Numbered from the stretch's first letter, positions 1-5,294 are shown. The stretch is DNA of 5,294 bases from Nitrospira sp. (GCA_016873595.1 VGWZ01000137.1:1-5294); one strand, 5' to 3'. Notes: generated from the sequence alone by a model not told the origin. Translations and numbers: made by a program.

Positions 1-82
1 TCCCCCCTCTGCCTGTCAATGTATCTGCCGTTACCTCTACTTTGCTGATTTTGCACTTGCTTTTGTTTTCTCTTTGTTTCAT
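1..82 (-). CDS. Probable transposase, N-terminal fragment (cut by window edge)
   Basis: An ATG at 82 opens a frame of 27 codons with no stop before the window edge. The start is well supported: a GAGG ribosome binding site (88-91) lies 5 bases ahead and an extended -10 promoter further up (130-138). The visible protein starts with a very basic stretch (MKQRENKSKCKISKVEV) and then reads TADTLTGRGG. A basic start followed by an LTGR(G/A)GL-like motif resembles, from memory, the N-termini of some DDE transposases, possibly of the IS1380 type, but none of the catalytic residues are in view. The gene has its own promoter and is separated by 135 bp from the operon, so it looks like an independent unit, consistent with an insertion sequence beside the operon's 3' end. 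It could also be an unrelated small basic protein. The reading frame is fairly sure; the product is not. Confidence 0.45.
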   Translation of the reverse strand, partial: MKQRENKSKCKISKVEVTADTLTGRGG

Positions 83-217
83 AATTTCCTCACTTATTGG
101 GTGATATTTTTTTGTTGTTTTGCAAACCTATTATAACAAGGTTCTATCGCCCTCTAAGTGATTTTTTCTATGTTTTTATTACCTATGAATCGCTCAGATT
201 AGGTTAGATATTAGAGT
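83..217. other. Intergenic region between ihfB-like gene and left-edge gene
   Basis: This 135-bp AT-rich stretch contains the promoter and ribosome binding site of the left-edge gene. A weak imperfect hairpin sits at 182-203 (CCT/AGG and AATC/GATT arms with a 3-base bulge), just after the ihfB-like stop. It has no T-run behind it, so it is not a convincing Rho-independent terminator. No clear inverted repeat marking an insertion-sequence end could be recognised by eye. Confidence 0.5.
130..138 (-). promoter_or_regulatory. Extended -10 promoter for the left-edge gene
   Basis: On the minus strand this reads TGTTATAAT, a perfect TATAAT hexamer (135-130) preceded by the TGn extension (138-136). 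No good -35 hexamer stands 16-18 bases upstream (the best candidate is about CTTAGA, 3 of 6), which fits extended -10 promoters. Transcription would start near position 123, giving a leader of about 40 bases before the ATG at 82. Confidence 0.5.
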
Positions 218-499
218 TTACTTAGTATTCATCGCTTCTCTTAAGCCCTTACCTGCTTTGAAGTGCAAGACTCTTTTCCCTGGTACCTCAACCTTCTCAC
301 CGGTCTTTGGATTTCTTGCTATCCTTGGTCTCCTGTTCTTTAATCTGAAGTTACCGAAGCCCCTTATCTCGATCTTATCTCCCGTGGAAAGGGCTTCTTT
401 CATCGTATCAAACACAGTCTCGACAACAATCTCGGTCTGTTTTCTTGTAAGGCTTCCAACCTTCTCTGAAATTTTTTCTATGAGGACTGATTTTGTCAT
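218..499 (-). CDS. ihfB: Integration host factor beta-like / HU-family DNA-binding protein
   Basis: A 93-residue protein of the HU/IHF family, the usual size. These small dimers bind and sharply bend DNA in the nucleoid. The body is helical (residues 1-39), then GDKIEIRGFGNF (40-51) forms the family's beta core. The DNA-contacting arm carries RNPKTGEKV around 62-70, with the conserved Pro of the RNP that inserts between bases, and HFKAGKGLRE (79-88) closes the fold. The start MTKSVLIEKI and the RIEIRGFG-like core are closer to IHF-beta than to HU. The neighbourhood agrees: ihfB lies downstream of rpsA in E. coli, and rpsA-sppA-ihfB is common in related phyla. A near-perfect SD (AGGAGG, 504-509) sits only 4 bases before the ATG, the strongest in the window, suggesting high translation. 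It is the last gene of the operon. An HU homodimer role remains possible because the partner subunit is not in view. Confidence 0.9.
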   Translation of the reverse strand: MTKSVLIEKISEKVGSLTRKQTEIVVETVFDTMKEALSTGDKIEIRGFGNFRLKNRRPRIARNPKTGEKVEVPGKRVLHFKAGKGLREAMNTK

Positions 500-503
500 G
501 GGA

Positions 504-509
504 CCTCCT
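504..509 (-). promoter_or_regulatory. Strong ribosome binding site of the ihfB-like gene
   Basis: Minus strand AGGAGG followed by T, with a short 4-base spacer to the ATG at 499. It lies in the 31-bp gap after sppA and fixes the start of the ihfB-like gene. Confidence 0.75.
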
Positions 510-530
510 AAAAAATAATAATGTAATTTC

Positions 531-1379
531 TCAAGGTATAAAGAGATATTTTATTTTTACTGTGGGAAAGATATCTGTTAGTTCTTTTGGGATCTTGCCT
601 CTAAGTAAATTAATGAGAGAAAGACGCTCTTTTTTACTGACTATTACTGGTTCTCCTTTAATTCCAGAAAGGTTTGCTGCAGCCTGTACCGCATATTCGA
701 GGTTGCCAAGTTCATCAATGAGACCTGCCTTAATGGCCTGTTCACCGGTGAAAATTCTTCCATCTGCTATCTTTCTCACATCAGCAGGGGACATCTTTCT
801 GCCCTCTGCAACGGCTATGATAAACTGCTCGTGAACATTGTCGAGTACTCTCTGAAGTATCTCTCTATCTTCTTTCCTGATTCCCCTGAACATGGAAACG
901 AGATCCTTGTGCCTCCCGCTCTTTACCACCTCTGTTTTGACACCAATCTTATTCATGAGCCCCTCTAAGTTAGGGATTTCCATGATTACACCAATTGAGC
1001 CTGTAATCGTTCCCGGGTTTGCAATAATCTTCGTTGCAGGCGATGCGATATAATAACCACCCGATGCGGCAACAGAGCCCATTGAGACCACTACCTTCTT
1101 TTTTGCAACAGCCTTTTTCACTTCTTCATGGATCTCCTGTGCAGGAGCTACTGCACCTCCAGGGCTATCAATGCGAAGGAGAATAGCCTTTACCGATGGG
1201 TCCTTCACATATTCCTTGATTTCCTCGATACTGTCTTTCGAATCTGCAATCATACCTTCTATCCGGACAAGCGCAATCCGATCACCTATAGAAATACTCT
1301 TTTGCATCATTATGAGGAGGATACTTACAATAACGAGAAGTATGAGCAGACCGAGAAGAACCATAAAGAATTTTTTCAT
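531..1379 (-). CDS. sppA: Signal peptide peptidase SppA, short (single-domain) form
   Basis: A membrane-anchored serine protease of family S49 that degrades leftover signal peptides in the membrane. Residues 4-25 form one hydrophobic anchor after MKK, so the catalytic part should face outside the cytoplasm. The core shows DSPGG (71-75, oxyanion region), the nucleophile Ser106 in AASGGYYIAS, and the general base Lys158 in SGRHKD. The Ser-to-Lys spacing of 52 residues equals that of Bacillus subtilis SppA (Ser147/Lys199, from memory). At 282 residues it is the short type that assembles from single-domain subunits, not the duplicated E. coli form of about 620 residues. The ATG overlaps the rpsA stop (ATGA, 1376-1379), so the two are translationally coupled; a GAGG (1388-1391) lies 8 bases ahead. 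The C-terminal tail after about residue 250 is variable. All catalytic residues are present. Confidence 0.95.
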   Translation of the reverse strand: MKKFFMVLLGLLILLVIVSILLIMMQKSISIGDRIALVRIEGMIADSKDSIEEIKEYVKDPSVKAILLRIDSPGGAVAPAQEIHEEVKKAVAKKKVVVSMGSVAASGGYYIASPATKIIANPGTITGSIGVIMEIPNLEGLMNKIGVKTEVVKSGRHKDLVSMFRGIRKEDREILQRVLDNVHEQFIIAVAEGRKMSPADVRKIADGRIFTGEQAIKAGLIDELGNLEYAVQAAANLSGIKGEPVIVSKKERLSLINLLRGKIPKELTDIFPTVKIKYLFIP

Positions 1380-2962
1380 TCTTCTGTCCTCTTCAGGTTT
1401 TTCATGCTTAACCCTATCTTTCTTTCTTCGAGATCAATCTTTATTATTCGCACCCATATATCATCTCCTTCTTTTATAGCATCCTCGATCTTTCCAGACG
1501 CCGGTTTGATGATCTCGGAAGAGTAAATAAGACCTTCAACTCCACCTTCAAGTTCTACAAATATACCAAAATCAGTAATATGCAATACTTTCCCTTTTGC
1601 CTCGGACCCGAGTTTAAACTTTTCTGGAATTTCAAGAACCCAGGGATCAAGTTCAAGCTGTTTCAGGCCGAGTGCTATCCTCTCCTTATCTGGTTCAATG
1701 CTCAGGATAACAGCTTCTATCTTCTGCCCTTTTCTTAAGAGTTCCGAGGGGTGTTTTATATGTTTTGTCCATGAGAGATCTGATATATGTATAAGACCAT
1801 CAACTCCCTCAGGGAGATTGACAAAAACACCGAAGTCAGTAAGTGTTTTTACCTTACCGAAAATCTTCTGGCCGATCGTGTAACGCTGAGAGACAACTTC
1901 CCATGGACTTGGTTTGAGCTGTTTGATGCTCAGGGATAGCCGTCTTTCCTCTTTATCTGCCTTTAACACAACTGCGTCTACGGTTTCGCCAAAGGACAGG
2001 TACTTTGACGGGTGTTTTGGCCTTGATACCCAGTCTATTTCTGATATATGCACAAGTCCTTCCAGACCTTCCTCGAGTTCAATAAATGCACCGTAATCAG
2101 TGATGCTCACGACTTTACCTCTTACCTTTTTCCCGATAGGGTATCTTTCATCGACAGTGACCCATGGGTCAGGCTTTTTCTGTTTGTAGCCGAGGGTTAC
2201 CTTTTCATTCTCCTCATCATATTTCAGGACAATAACTTCACCTTCGTCTCCAATCGCAAAAAACTCGGAAGGATGGTTTATCCTTCCCCAGGAGATATCC
2301 GATATATGCAATAATCCATCTATTCCACCGAGGTCAATAAAAACGCCATAATCAGTAATATTTTTCACAATTCCTTTAATGATAGTGCCCTCCTTAAGTT
2401 TTTCGAGGGTTTCAGCCTTCTTTTTCTGCCTTTCCTCTTCGAGGATTGCCCTCCTTGATATAACGACATTAGAAAGCCTGTTATTGAGCTTTAACACCTT
2501 AAATGACATTGTTTTCCCGATGAGGCTGTCAATCTCCTTAGGTGTTTTTATATCTATCTGTGACCCTGGAAGGAATGCAAAGACTCCAGATATATTTACA
2601 GAAAGGCCACCTTTTGTTTTGCCAACAACTTTTCCCTTTACAGGAGTTCCTCTTTGAAATGCCTCTTCAAGGAGTTCCCATGTCTTTATCTTTGCTGCCT
2701 TATCTTTTGAAAGGGCTACAATACCCTCAGAATCCTCTATCTTGTCAACATAGACCTCTATATTACTGCCAACCCCTAATGAGATGAGCTCTTCTTCTGA
2801 GAATTCCTCGATCGGGATAAAACCCTCAGATTTATACCCGATATCAACAATGACGCCATCTTGCTTCAATGCTACTACCTTTCCCCTAAATATCGCTCCC
2901 TCCTCAATCTTATGAAAGGTCTCAGCATAAAGCTTTTCCATCTCATTCCCTTTAAGTTCCAC
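1376..2962 (-). CDS. rpsA: 30S ribosomal protein S1, six S1 domains
   Basis: An RNA-binding protein that helps the 30S subunit capture and unfold mRNA. Six S1 (OB-fold) domains are visible, starting near residues 22, 105, 192, 277, 364 and 451. Domains 3 to 5 are the most regular (GxVxxITDYGxFI/V then GLxHISD/E, each followed by a DPW/SPW linker). Domains 1 and 2 are divergent, as expected for the ribosome-anchoring pair, and domain 6 has YSSE in place of HISE. The length of 528 is close to the 557 of E. coli. Two starts are possible. The GTG at 2962 has a perfect AGGAGG (2974-2979) 11 bases ahead. The ATG at 2941 (codon 8) has AAAGGG 6 bases ahead. I give the longer form; the shorter removes only 7 residues. 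It begins 7 bp after ispH and overlaps sppA by 4 bp. Confidence 0.96.
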   Translation of the reverse strand: MELKGNEMEKLYAETFHKIEEGAIFRGKVVALKQDGVIVDIGYKSEGFIPIEEFSEEELISLGVGSNIEVYVDKIEDSEGIVALSKDKAAKIKTWELLEEAFQRGTPVKGKVVGKTKGGLSVNISGVFAFLPGSQIDIKTPKEIDSLIGKTMSFKVLKLNNRLSNVVISRRAILEEERQKKKAETLEKLKEGTIIKGIVKNITDYGVFIDLGGIDGLLHISDISWGRINHPSEFFAIGDEGEVIVLKYDEENEKVTLGYKQKKPDPWVTVDERYPIGKKVRGKVVSITDYGAFIELEEGLEGLVHISEIDWVSRPKHPSKYLSFGETVDAVVLKADKEERRLSLSIKQLKPSPWEVVSQRYTIGQKIFGKVKTLTDFGVFVNLPEGVDGLIHISDLSWTKHIKHPSELLRKGQKIEAVILSIEPDKERIALGLKQLELDPWVLEIPEKFKLGSEAKGKVLHITDFGIFVELEGGVEGLIYSSEIIKPASGKIEDAIKEGDDIWVRIIKIDLEERKIGLSMKNLKRTEE

Positions 2963-2969
2963 TAAAATG

Positions 2970-3806
2970 TTATCCTCCTATATCTCTAATTTTTTTTTCA
3001 ACTTCTTTTATAATCCACTTGGGAGTTGATGCCCCGGCTGTAATACCCACTTTTTTTGCTCCCCTGAACCACTCCTCATTAATCTCGGAGGAGGTCTCTA
3101 TATGATATGTTGGTACTGAAAAAGACCTGCACAGCCTTGCAAGCTGTGTTGTGTTTGCACTGTTTTTGCCACCAACTACTATCATTACGTTAACCTTATG
3201 GGCCATCTCTTCTGTTTCGTTTAATCTGAGGGCTGTAGAATTGCATATTGTATTATATACTTTTATCTCCTTTGAATATTCGATAGCATCACAGAGAACC
3301 TTTTTCAATGCCTCCAGAGGTTGTGTAGTCTGGACAACGATGCCCACTTTACTTTTGAGCTTTGGAAGAGGACTTTTCCCATCAATGACAATGACATCAC
3401 CGCTCGCAAAGCTCATGAGCCCTTTTACCTCTGGGTGGTCTTTCTCACCCAGGATTACTACCTGGTAACCTTCTTCCCTAAGGAGTTTAGCATAATGCTG
3501 GGCTTTTTTTACAAATGGACAAGTTGTATCTATTATATCGCAGCCTAAGGATGCTATTTTTTTTGAAACTTGAAGCGGTATCCCGTGGGTTCTAATGATC
3601 AGTGCCTTTATATCTTTTTTTGATTTAATGTCTTTTATGGGGATTATGCCCTTTTCCTTGAGCCTTTCTACAACCTGTGGATTATGAATTATGGGACCGA
3701 GGGTATATACCCCCTTACGTTTTTCCTTTGAGATCTTAAAAGCTATGTCTATAGCTCTCTTTACACCAAAGCAGAACCCTGCAGTCTTTGCTACGATTAT
3801 TTCCAT
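2970..3806 (-). CDS. ispH: 4-hydroxy-3-methylbut-2-enyl diphosphate reductase (IspH/LytB)
   Basis: The last enzyme of the MEP pathway: an iron-sulfur protein that reduces HMBPP to IPP and DMAPP, the isoprenoid building blocks. The three cluster-binding cysteines are Cys12 (AGFCFGVKRA), Cys96 (TTCPF) and Cys188 (NTICNST). Substrate-pocket residues also fit the family: His41 (HNP), His74 (RTHG), His124 and Glu126 (DHPEV), Ser216/Asn218 (GGKNSANT) and Ser260 (GASTP). I chose the ATG at 3806 because MEIIVAKTAGFCFGV puts the first cysteine at position 12, as in E. coli. A GTG at 3824 would add six residues (MLYTHS first) that come from a repeat array. The chosen ATG overlaps the plsC end by 10 bp. 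No SD is visible before either start, since the upstream bases belong to the heptamer array, so translation may depend on coupling to plsC. At 278 residues it is a stand-alone enzyme, not the IspH-S1 fusion known in some Clostridia. Confidence 0.96.
   Translation of the reverse strand: MEIIVAKTAGFCFGVKRAIDIAFKISKEKRKGVYTLGPIIHNPQVVERLKEKGIIPIKDIKSKKDIKALIIRTHGIPLQVSKKIASLGCDIIDTTCPFVKKAQHYAKLLREEGYQVVILGEKDHPEVKGLMSFASGDVIVIDGKSPLPKLKSKVGIVVQTTQPLEALKKVLCDAIEYSKEIKVYNTICNSTALRLNETEEMAHKVNVMIVVGGKNSANTTQLARLCRSFSVPTYHIETSSEINEEWFRGAKKVGITAGASTPKWIIKEVEKKIRDIGG
2974..2979 (-). promoter_or_regulatory. Candidate ribosome binding site of rpsA inside the end of ispH
   Basis: Minus strand AGGAGG formed by the last ispH sense codons (Ile-Gly-Gly, then TAA). 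It stands 11 bases before the GTG at 2962, a little long but usable, and would favour that start over the ATG at 2941. Confidence 0.5.
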
Positions 3807-4480
3807 TGAATGAGTATAGAGCACAGAGCGAAGAGCATGGAGTAAAAAGTTTTTAACCCTTTGCTCTTTGCCCTTGGCCCCTCGCTTTTTAGGTTTTTAA
3901 TTTTTCCCATTATATCTCTGCTTATTCTTTCCTGAAAATGTTTGTCTGTTTCCGTATGCTCGATCTCTATTGGGTTACCAAATATTACCTCTATTTTTGA
4001 AGGCCGTAAAAACTTTGCGCCTACAGGAAGGGCATTCTCTGTACCCTTTATGAGAGCAGGAACAATGGGCATTCTGCTTATGGCTGCGATCATACCCACG
4101 CCTCTTTTGGCATCAAGCAGGTTCCCATCGATACTTCGGCCTCCTTCTGGAAACATAACAATGAGTTTCCCTTGTTTCAGTTTCTTGACAGCCTCTTTTA
4201 TTGTAGATGCCTGGGGTCTACCACGGTTCACTGGAAAGCAAAATGCCTTAATGAATGTCCTGAGCAAGGGAATCTTAAAAAGCCCCTGCCTTGCCATGTA
4301 TGTAGCGCGCCTCTTTAAAGCTACTCCTATGACAAGGGGATCCAGATAACTCAAATGGTTTGCTGCTACGATAACACCACCTTTCTCAGGAACATTCTCA
4401 GAACCAGTGACCTCAAGCCTGTTAAAAACCCTAAAAAAAACAGAAAAAGTTGTCCAGAATGCCCAATAGAGATAACTCAA
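3797..4480 (-). CDS. plsC: 1-acyl-sn-glycerol-3-phosphate acyltransferase (PlsC family)
   Basis: A membrane-bound enzyme that adds the second acyl chain to lysophosphatidic acid to make phosphatidic acid. The acyltransferase motifs appear in order: NHLSYLD (41-47, catalytic His42 and Asp47), FPVNRG (82-87), FPEGGRS (110-116) and VPALIKG (140-146). FPEGGRS has Gly where Thr is usual. The hydrophobic, aromatic N-terminus is typical of a membrane-binding helix. The start is a TTG whose TTGA overlaps the cmk stop by 4 bp; the next Met (62) would remove the catalytic His, so TTG is the best choice, although no good SD is seen. The family's normal end is near residue 195. The last 30 or so residues (from about KNLKSEGPRAKSKG to SMLFALCSILIQWK) are encoded by two heptamer repeat arrays and are probably a read-through tail rather than a functional domain. 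It overlaps ispH by 10 bp. Confidence 0.92.
   Translation of the reverse strand: MSYLYWAFWTTFSVFFRVFNRLEVTGSENVPEKGGVIVAANHLSYLDPLVIGVALKRRATYMARQGLFKIPLLRTFIKAFCFPVNRGRPQASTIKEAVKKLKQGKLIVMFPEGGRSIDGNLLDAKRGVGMIAAISRMPIVPALIKGTENALPVGAKFLRPSKIEVIFGNPIEIEHTETDKHFQERISRDIMGKIKNLKSEGPRAKSKGLKTFYSMLFALCSILIQWK
3811..3845 (+). repeat. Degenerate 7-bp repeat array, arm 1 (five units, GAG type)
   Basis: On the plus strand the bases divide into five successive heptamers: TGAGTAT, AGAGCAC, AGAGCGA, AGAGCAT, GGAGTAA. Every unit carries GAG at positions 2-4 and mostly A at 6, so a period of 7 is clear although the units differ. On the minus strand this encodes the end of PlsC (SMLFALCSILI, itself near a 7-residue periodicity, since 7 bases x 3 equals 21) and occupies the ispH leader. 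Arm 2 follows after 11 bases in opposite orientation. Confidence 0.7.
3857..3891 (+). repeat. Degenerate 7-bp repeat array, arm 2 (pyrimidine-rich units)
   Basis: Plus strand heptamers: CCCTTTG, CTCTTTG, CCCTTGG, CCCCTCG, CTTTTTA. The purine/pyrimidine pattern is the reverse of arm 1. TGCTCTTTGC-type bases at 3862-3871 pair with 3828-3837 (9 of 10), so the RNA could fold back across the 11-base AT-rich spacer 3846-3856. It codes for the basic stretch LKSEGPRAKSKG of PlsC. Confidence 0.6.
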
Positions 4481-5133
4481 GGTTCGGCTCTTATAAACTC
4501 AAGTATTTTTTCTTTTACCAGTCCTATGGACAGGTTTGATGAATCTATTAACAACGCATCCTCTGGCTTCTTAAGAGGTGCAATATCTCTTCTGGAGTCC
4601 CTCATATCTCTTTCTATAATATTTTTTGTGGATTCTTCTATGCTCATCTTAATACCTCTTTCCCTGAACTGGAGAGAGCGCCTTTTCGCCCTTTCCTCCA
4701 TAGAAGCATCCAGATAAATCTTTTTCCATGCATCTGGAAATACTACTGTTGTGGTATCCCTCCCTTCCACGACAATATTGGTAGTAACTGCAGTATTCCT
4801 CTGGGCATCGAGAAGGAAATCTCTGACAATCTTTTTTGCGGAAAAGACAGAGGAGAGGTGGTCAATCTCTTTTGACCTTATATCTTCTGAAACATCTCTG
4901 TTGTTAAGAAAGATCCTTCCGTTTTTGAAAATGATAGAAGCATTATTGAGAACGTCTCTCAGTTGATCATCACCATCCTCTGGCTTTATCCCGCTGTTTC
5001 TCAATGCAAGGGCAACAGCTCTATATAATGCACCGGTGTCGAGATAATCGAAGCCAAGTTCTTTGGCAATAAGCCTTGCGATGGTACTCTTTCCCGCACC
5101 TGAAGGACCATCTATAGCAATAACCTTTTTCAT
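4477..5133 (-). CDS. cmk: Cytidylate kinase (CMP/dCMP kinase)
   Basis: Phosphorylates CMP and dCMP with ATP in pyrimidine nucleotide salvage and supply. The P-loop GPSGAGKST (9-17) is perfect. YLDTGALYRAVA (30-41) is the CMP-binding segment of this kinase family, VVEGRDTTTVVFPDA (121-135) matches the GRDxGTVVFPDA signature, and the lid region has RAKRRSLQ (148-155) and RDSRRDIAPL (178-187) with the arginines that hold the phosphates. The length of 218 is normal (E. coli 227). One oddity is GRDTTT, where the usual Gly of GRD(I/M)GT is Thr128. The ATG at 5133 gives the canonical start MKKVIAIDGPSGAGK, but no SD precedes it: the leader is pyrimidine-rich, with two copies of a TTCACTR heptamer touching the ATG. 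It follows aroA by 82 bp and overlaps plsC by 4 bp. Confidence 0.96.
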   Translation of the reverse strand: MKKVIAIDGPSGAGKSTIARLIAKELGFDYLDTGALYRAVALALRNSGIKPEDGDDQLRDVLNNASIIFKNGRIFLNNRDVSEDIRSKEIDHLSSVFSAKKIVRDFLLDAQRNTAVTTNIVVEGRDTTTVVFPDAWKKIYLDASMEERAKRRSLQFRERGIKMSIEESTKNIIERDMRDSRRDIAPLKKPEDALLIDSSNLSIGLVKEKILEFIRAEP

Positions 5134-5147
5134 AGTGAACAGTGAAA
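5134..5147 (-). repeat. Two-unit 7-bp repeat at the cmk start
   Basis: On the minus strand two adjacent heptamers, TTTCACT and GTTCACT (equivalently TTCACTG and TTCACTA when shifted by one), stand immediately before the cmk ATG. With only two units this may be chance; it is listed because a similar 7-bp periodic tract is found at the plsC/ispH junction. Confidence 0.35.
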
Positions 5148-5215
5148 AACAAAACCGATAAACTTATTGTAAATTACTCGTAACCCAGTGCAACTTATTT
5201 GATAAGTATTGCCTT
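5134..5215. other. Intergenic gap between aroA and cmk
   Basis: This 82-bp AT-rich gap is the largest within the operon. It contains a small perfect dyad, ACTTAT-TTG-ATAAGT (5193-5207), with no T-run behind it on the minus strand, so it is not a standard terminator. No clear promoter or SD was found. The dyad could stabilise the aroA mRNA end or be incidental. Confidence 0.45.
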
Positions 5216-5294
5216 TCATGATGTTAGCTTTTTTAGTATTTCAAAAAATCTAGGGAATGATATGTTCACAGAGGAAATGCCATTTATCGTCGTT
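5216..5294 (-). CDS. aroA: 3-phosphoshikimate 1-carboxyvinyltransferase, C-terminal end (partial)
   Basis: Only the last 25 codons and the TGA stop are in the window; the gene continues beyond the right edge. In the frame starting at 5293 the residues read TTINGISSVNISFPRFFEIL followed by KKLTS. The block (V/I)xISFPxFFexLxxL is the usual C-terminal end of EPSP synthase (AroA), which joins phosphoenolpyruvate to shikimate-3-phosphate in chorismate synthesis. The position directly upstream of cmk supports the call, since aroA next to cmk is a common arrangement. The other minus-strand frame meets a stop within 15 codons. None of the catalytic residues are visible in this short piece. Confidence 0.8.
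   Translation of the reverse strand, partial: TTINGISSVNISFPRFFEILKKLTS

Noticed and set aside
182..203. Hairpin after the ihfB-like gene as a Rho-independent terminator
   Set aside because: Stem is short, AT-rich and bulged, and no T-run follows it on the minus strand.
202..215. GGTTAGA-TATTAGA as a third 7-bp repeat site
   Set aside because: Only two units with 5 of 7 matches in AT-rich sequence; expected by chance.
500..560. Internal promoter for the ihfB-like gene at TTGAGA (near 532-527)
   Set aside because: No -10 hexamer stands at proper spacing; the next AT-rich match is too close.
1128..1526. Plus-strand open frames such as 1128-1526 and 3942-4349
   Set aside because: They lie wholly opposite well-identified genes, have no supporting ribosome binding sites and show no recognisable domains.
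1376..2962. Internal repeats in rpsA as tandem DNA repeats
   Set aside because: They are the six S1 protein domains, diverged at the DNA level, as expected for this family.
5193..5207. ACTTAT-TTG-ATAAGT dyad as a terminator or operator upstream of cmk
   Set aside because: Six AT-rich pairs with no T-run and no second copy; it would be weak and may be incidental.

Overview
The window holds a tightly packed housekeeping operon, read entirely on the minus strand (right to left). In transcription order it is: the end of aroA, then cmk, plsC, ispH (lytB), rpsA, sppA and an IHF-beta/HU-type gene. At the far left, the first 27 codons of a further minus-strand gene, probably a transposase, run off the window edge. 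No convincing plus-strand gene and no RNA gene, CRISPR array or riboswitch was seen.

The organism is a bacterium with moderately AT-rich DNA and AGGAGG-type ribosome binding sites. The order aroA-cmk-(plsC)-ispH-rpsA-sppA-ihfB, recalled from general knowledge, is typical of Nitrospirota (Thermodesulfovibrio-like) and of former Deltaproteobacteria. The first is my better guess, but no search could be run. The six-domain S1 protein and the IHF-beta-like protein beside it echo the cmk-rpsA-ihfB cluster of Enterobacteria.

Layout. Positions 5294-5216 are the AroA C-terminus. An 82-bp gap follows, without a recognisable Shine-Dalgarno (SD) site. cmk (5133-4477) overlaps plsC (4480-3797) by 4 bp through a TTGA junction. 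plsC overlaps ispH (3806-2970) by 10 bp. ispH ends 7 bp before rpsA (2962-1376), whose possible SD lies inside the end of ispH. rpsA overlaps sppA (1379-531) by 4 bp through ATGA. ihfB-like (499-218) follows after 31 bp with a strong SD. A 135-bp gap then carries an extended -10 promoter for the left-edge gene (82-1).

Function. AroA serves chorismate synthesis, Cmk makes CDP/dCDP, PlsC makes phosphatidic acid, IspH finishes the MEP isoprenoid pathway, S1 helps translation start, SppA clears membrane peptides, and the IHF/HU protein bends DNA. They share no single pathway; the cluster looks like a growth-linked transcription unit whose promoter lies right of the window.

The most unusual feature is a pair of degenerate 7-bp repeat arrays in inverted orientation at the plsC/ispH junction (3811-3891). 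It has been absorbed into the plsC reading frame as an odd C-terminal tail, and it occupies the place where the ispH ribosome binding site should be. A two-unit trace of a different 7-bp repeat sits directly before the cmk start. I see no sign of a new multi-gene system.
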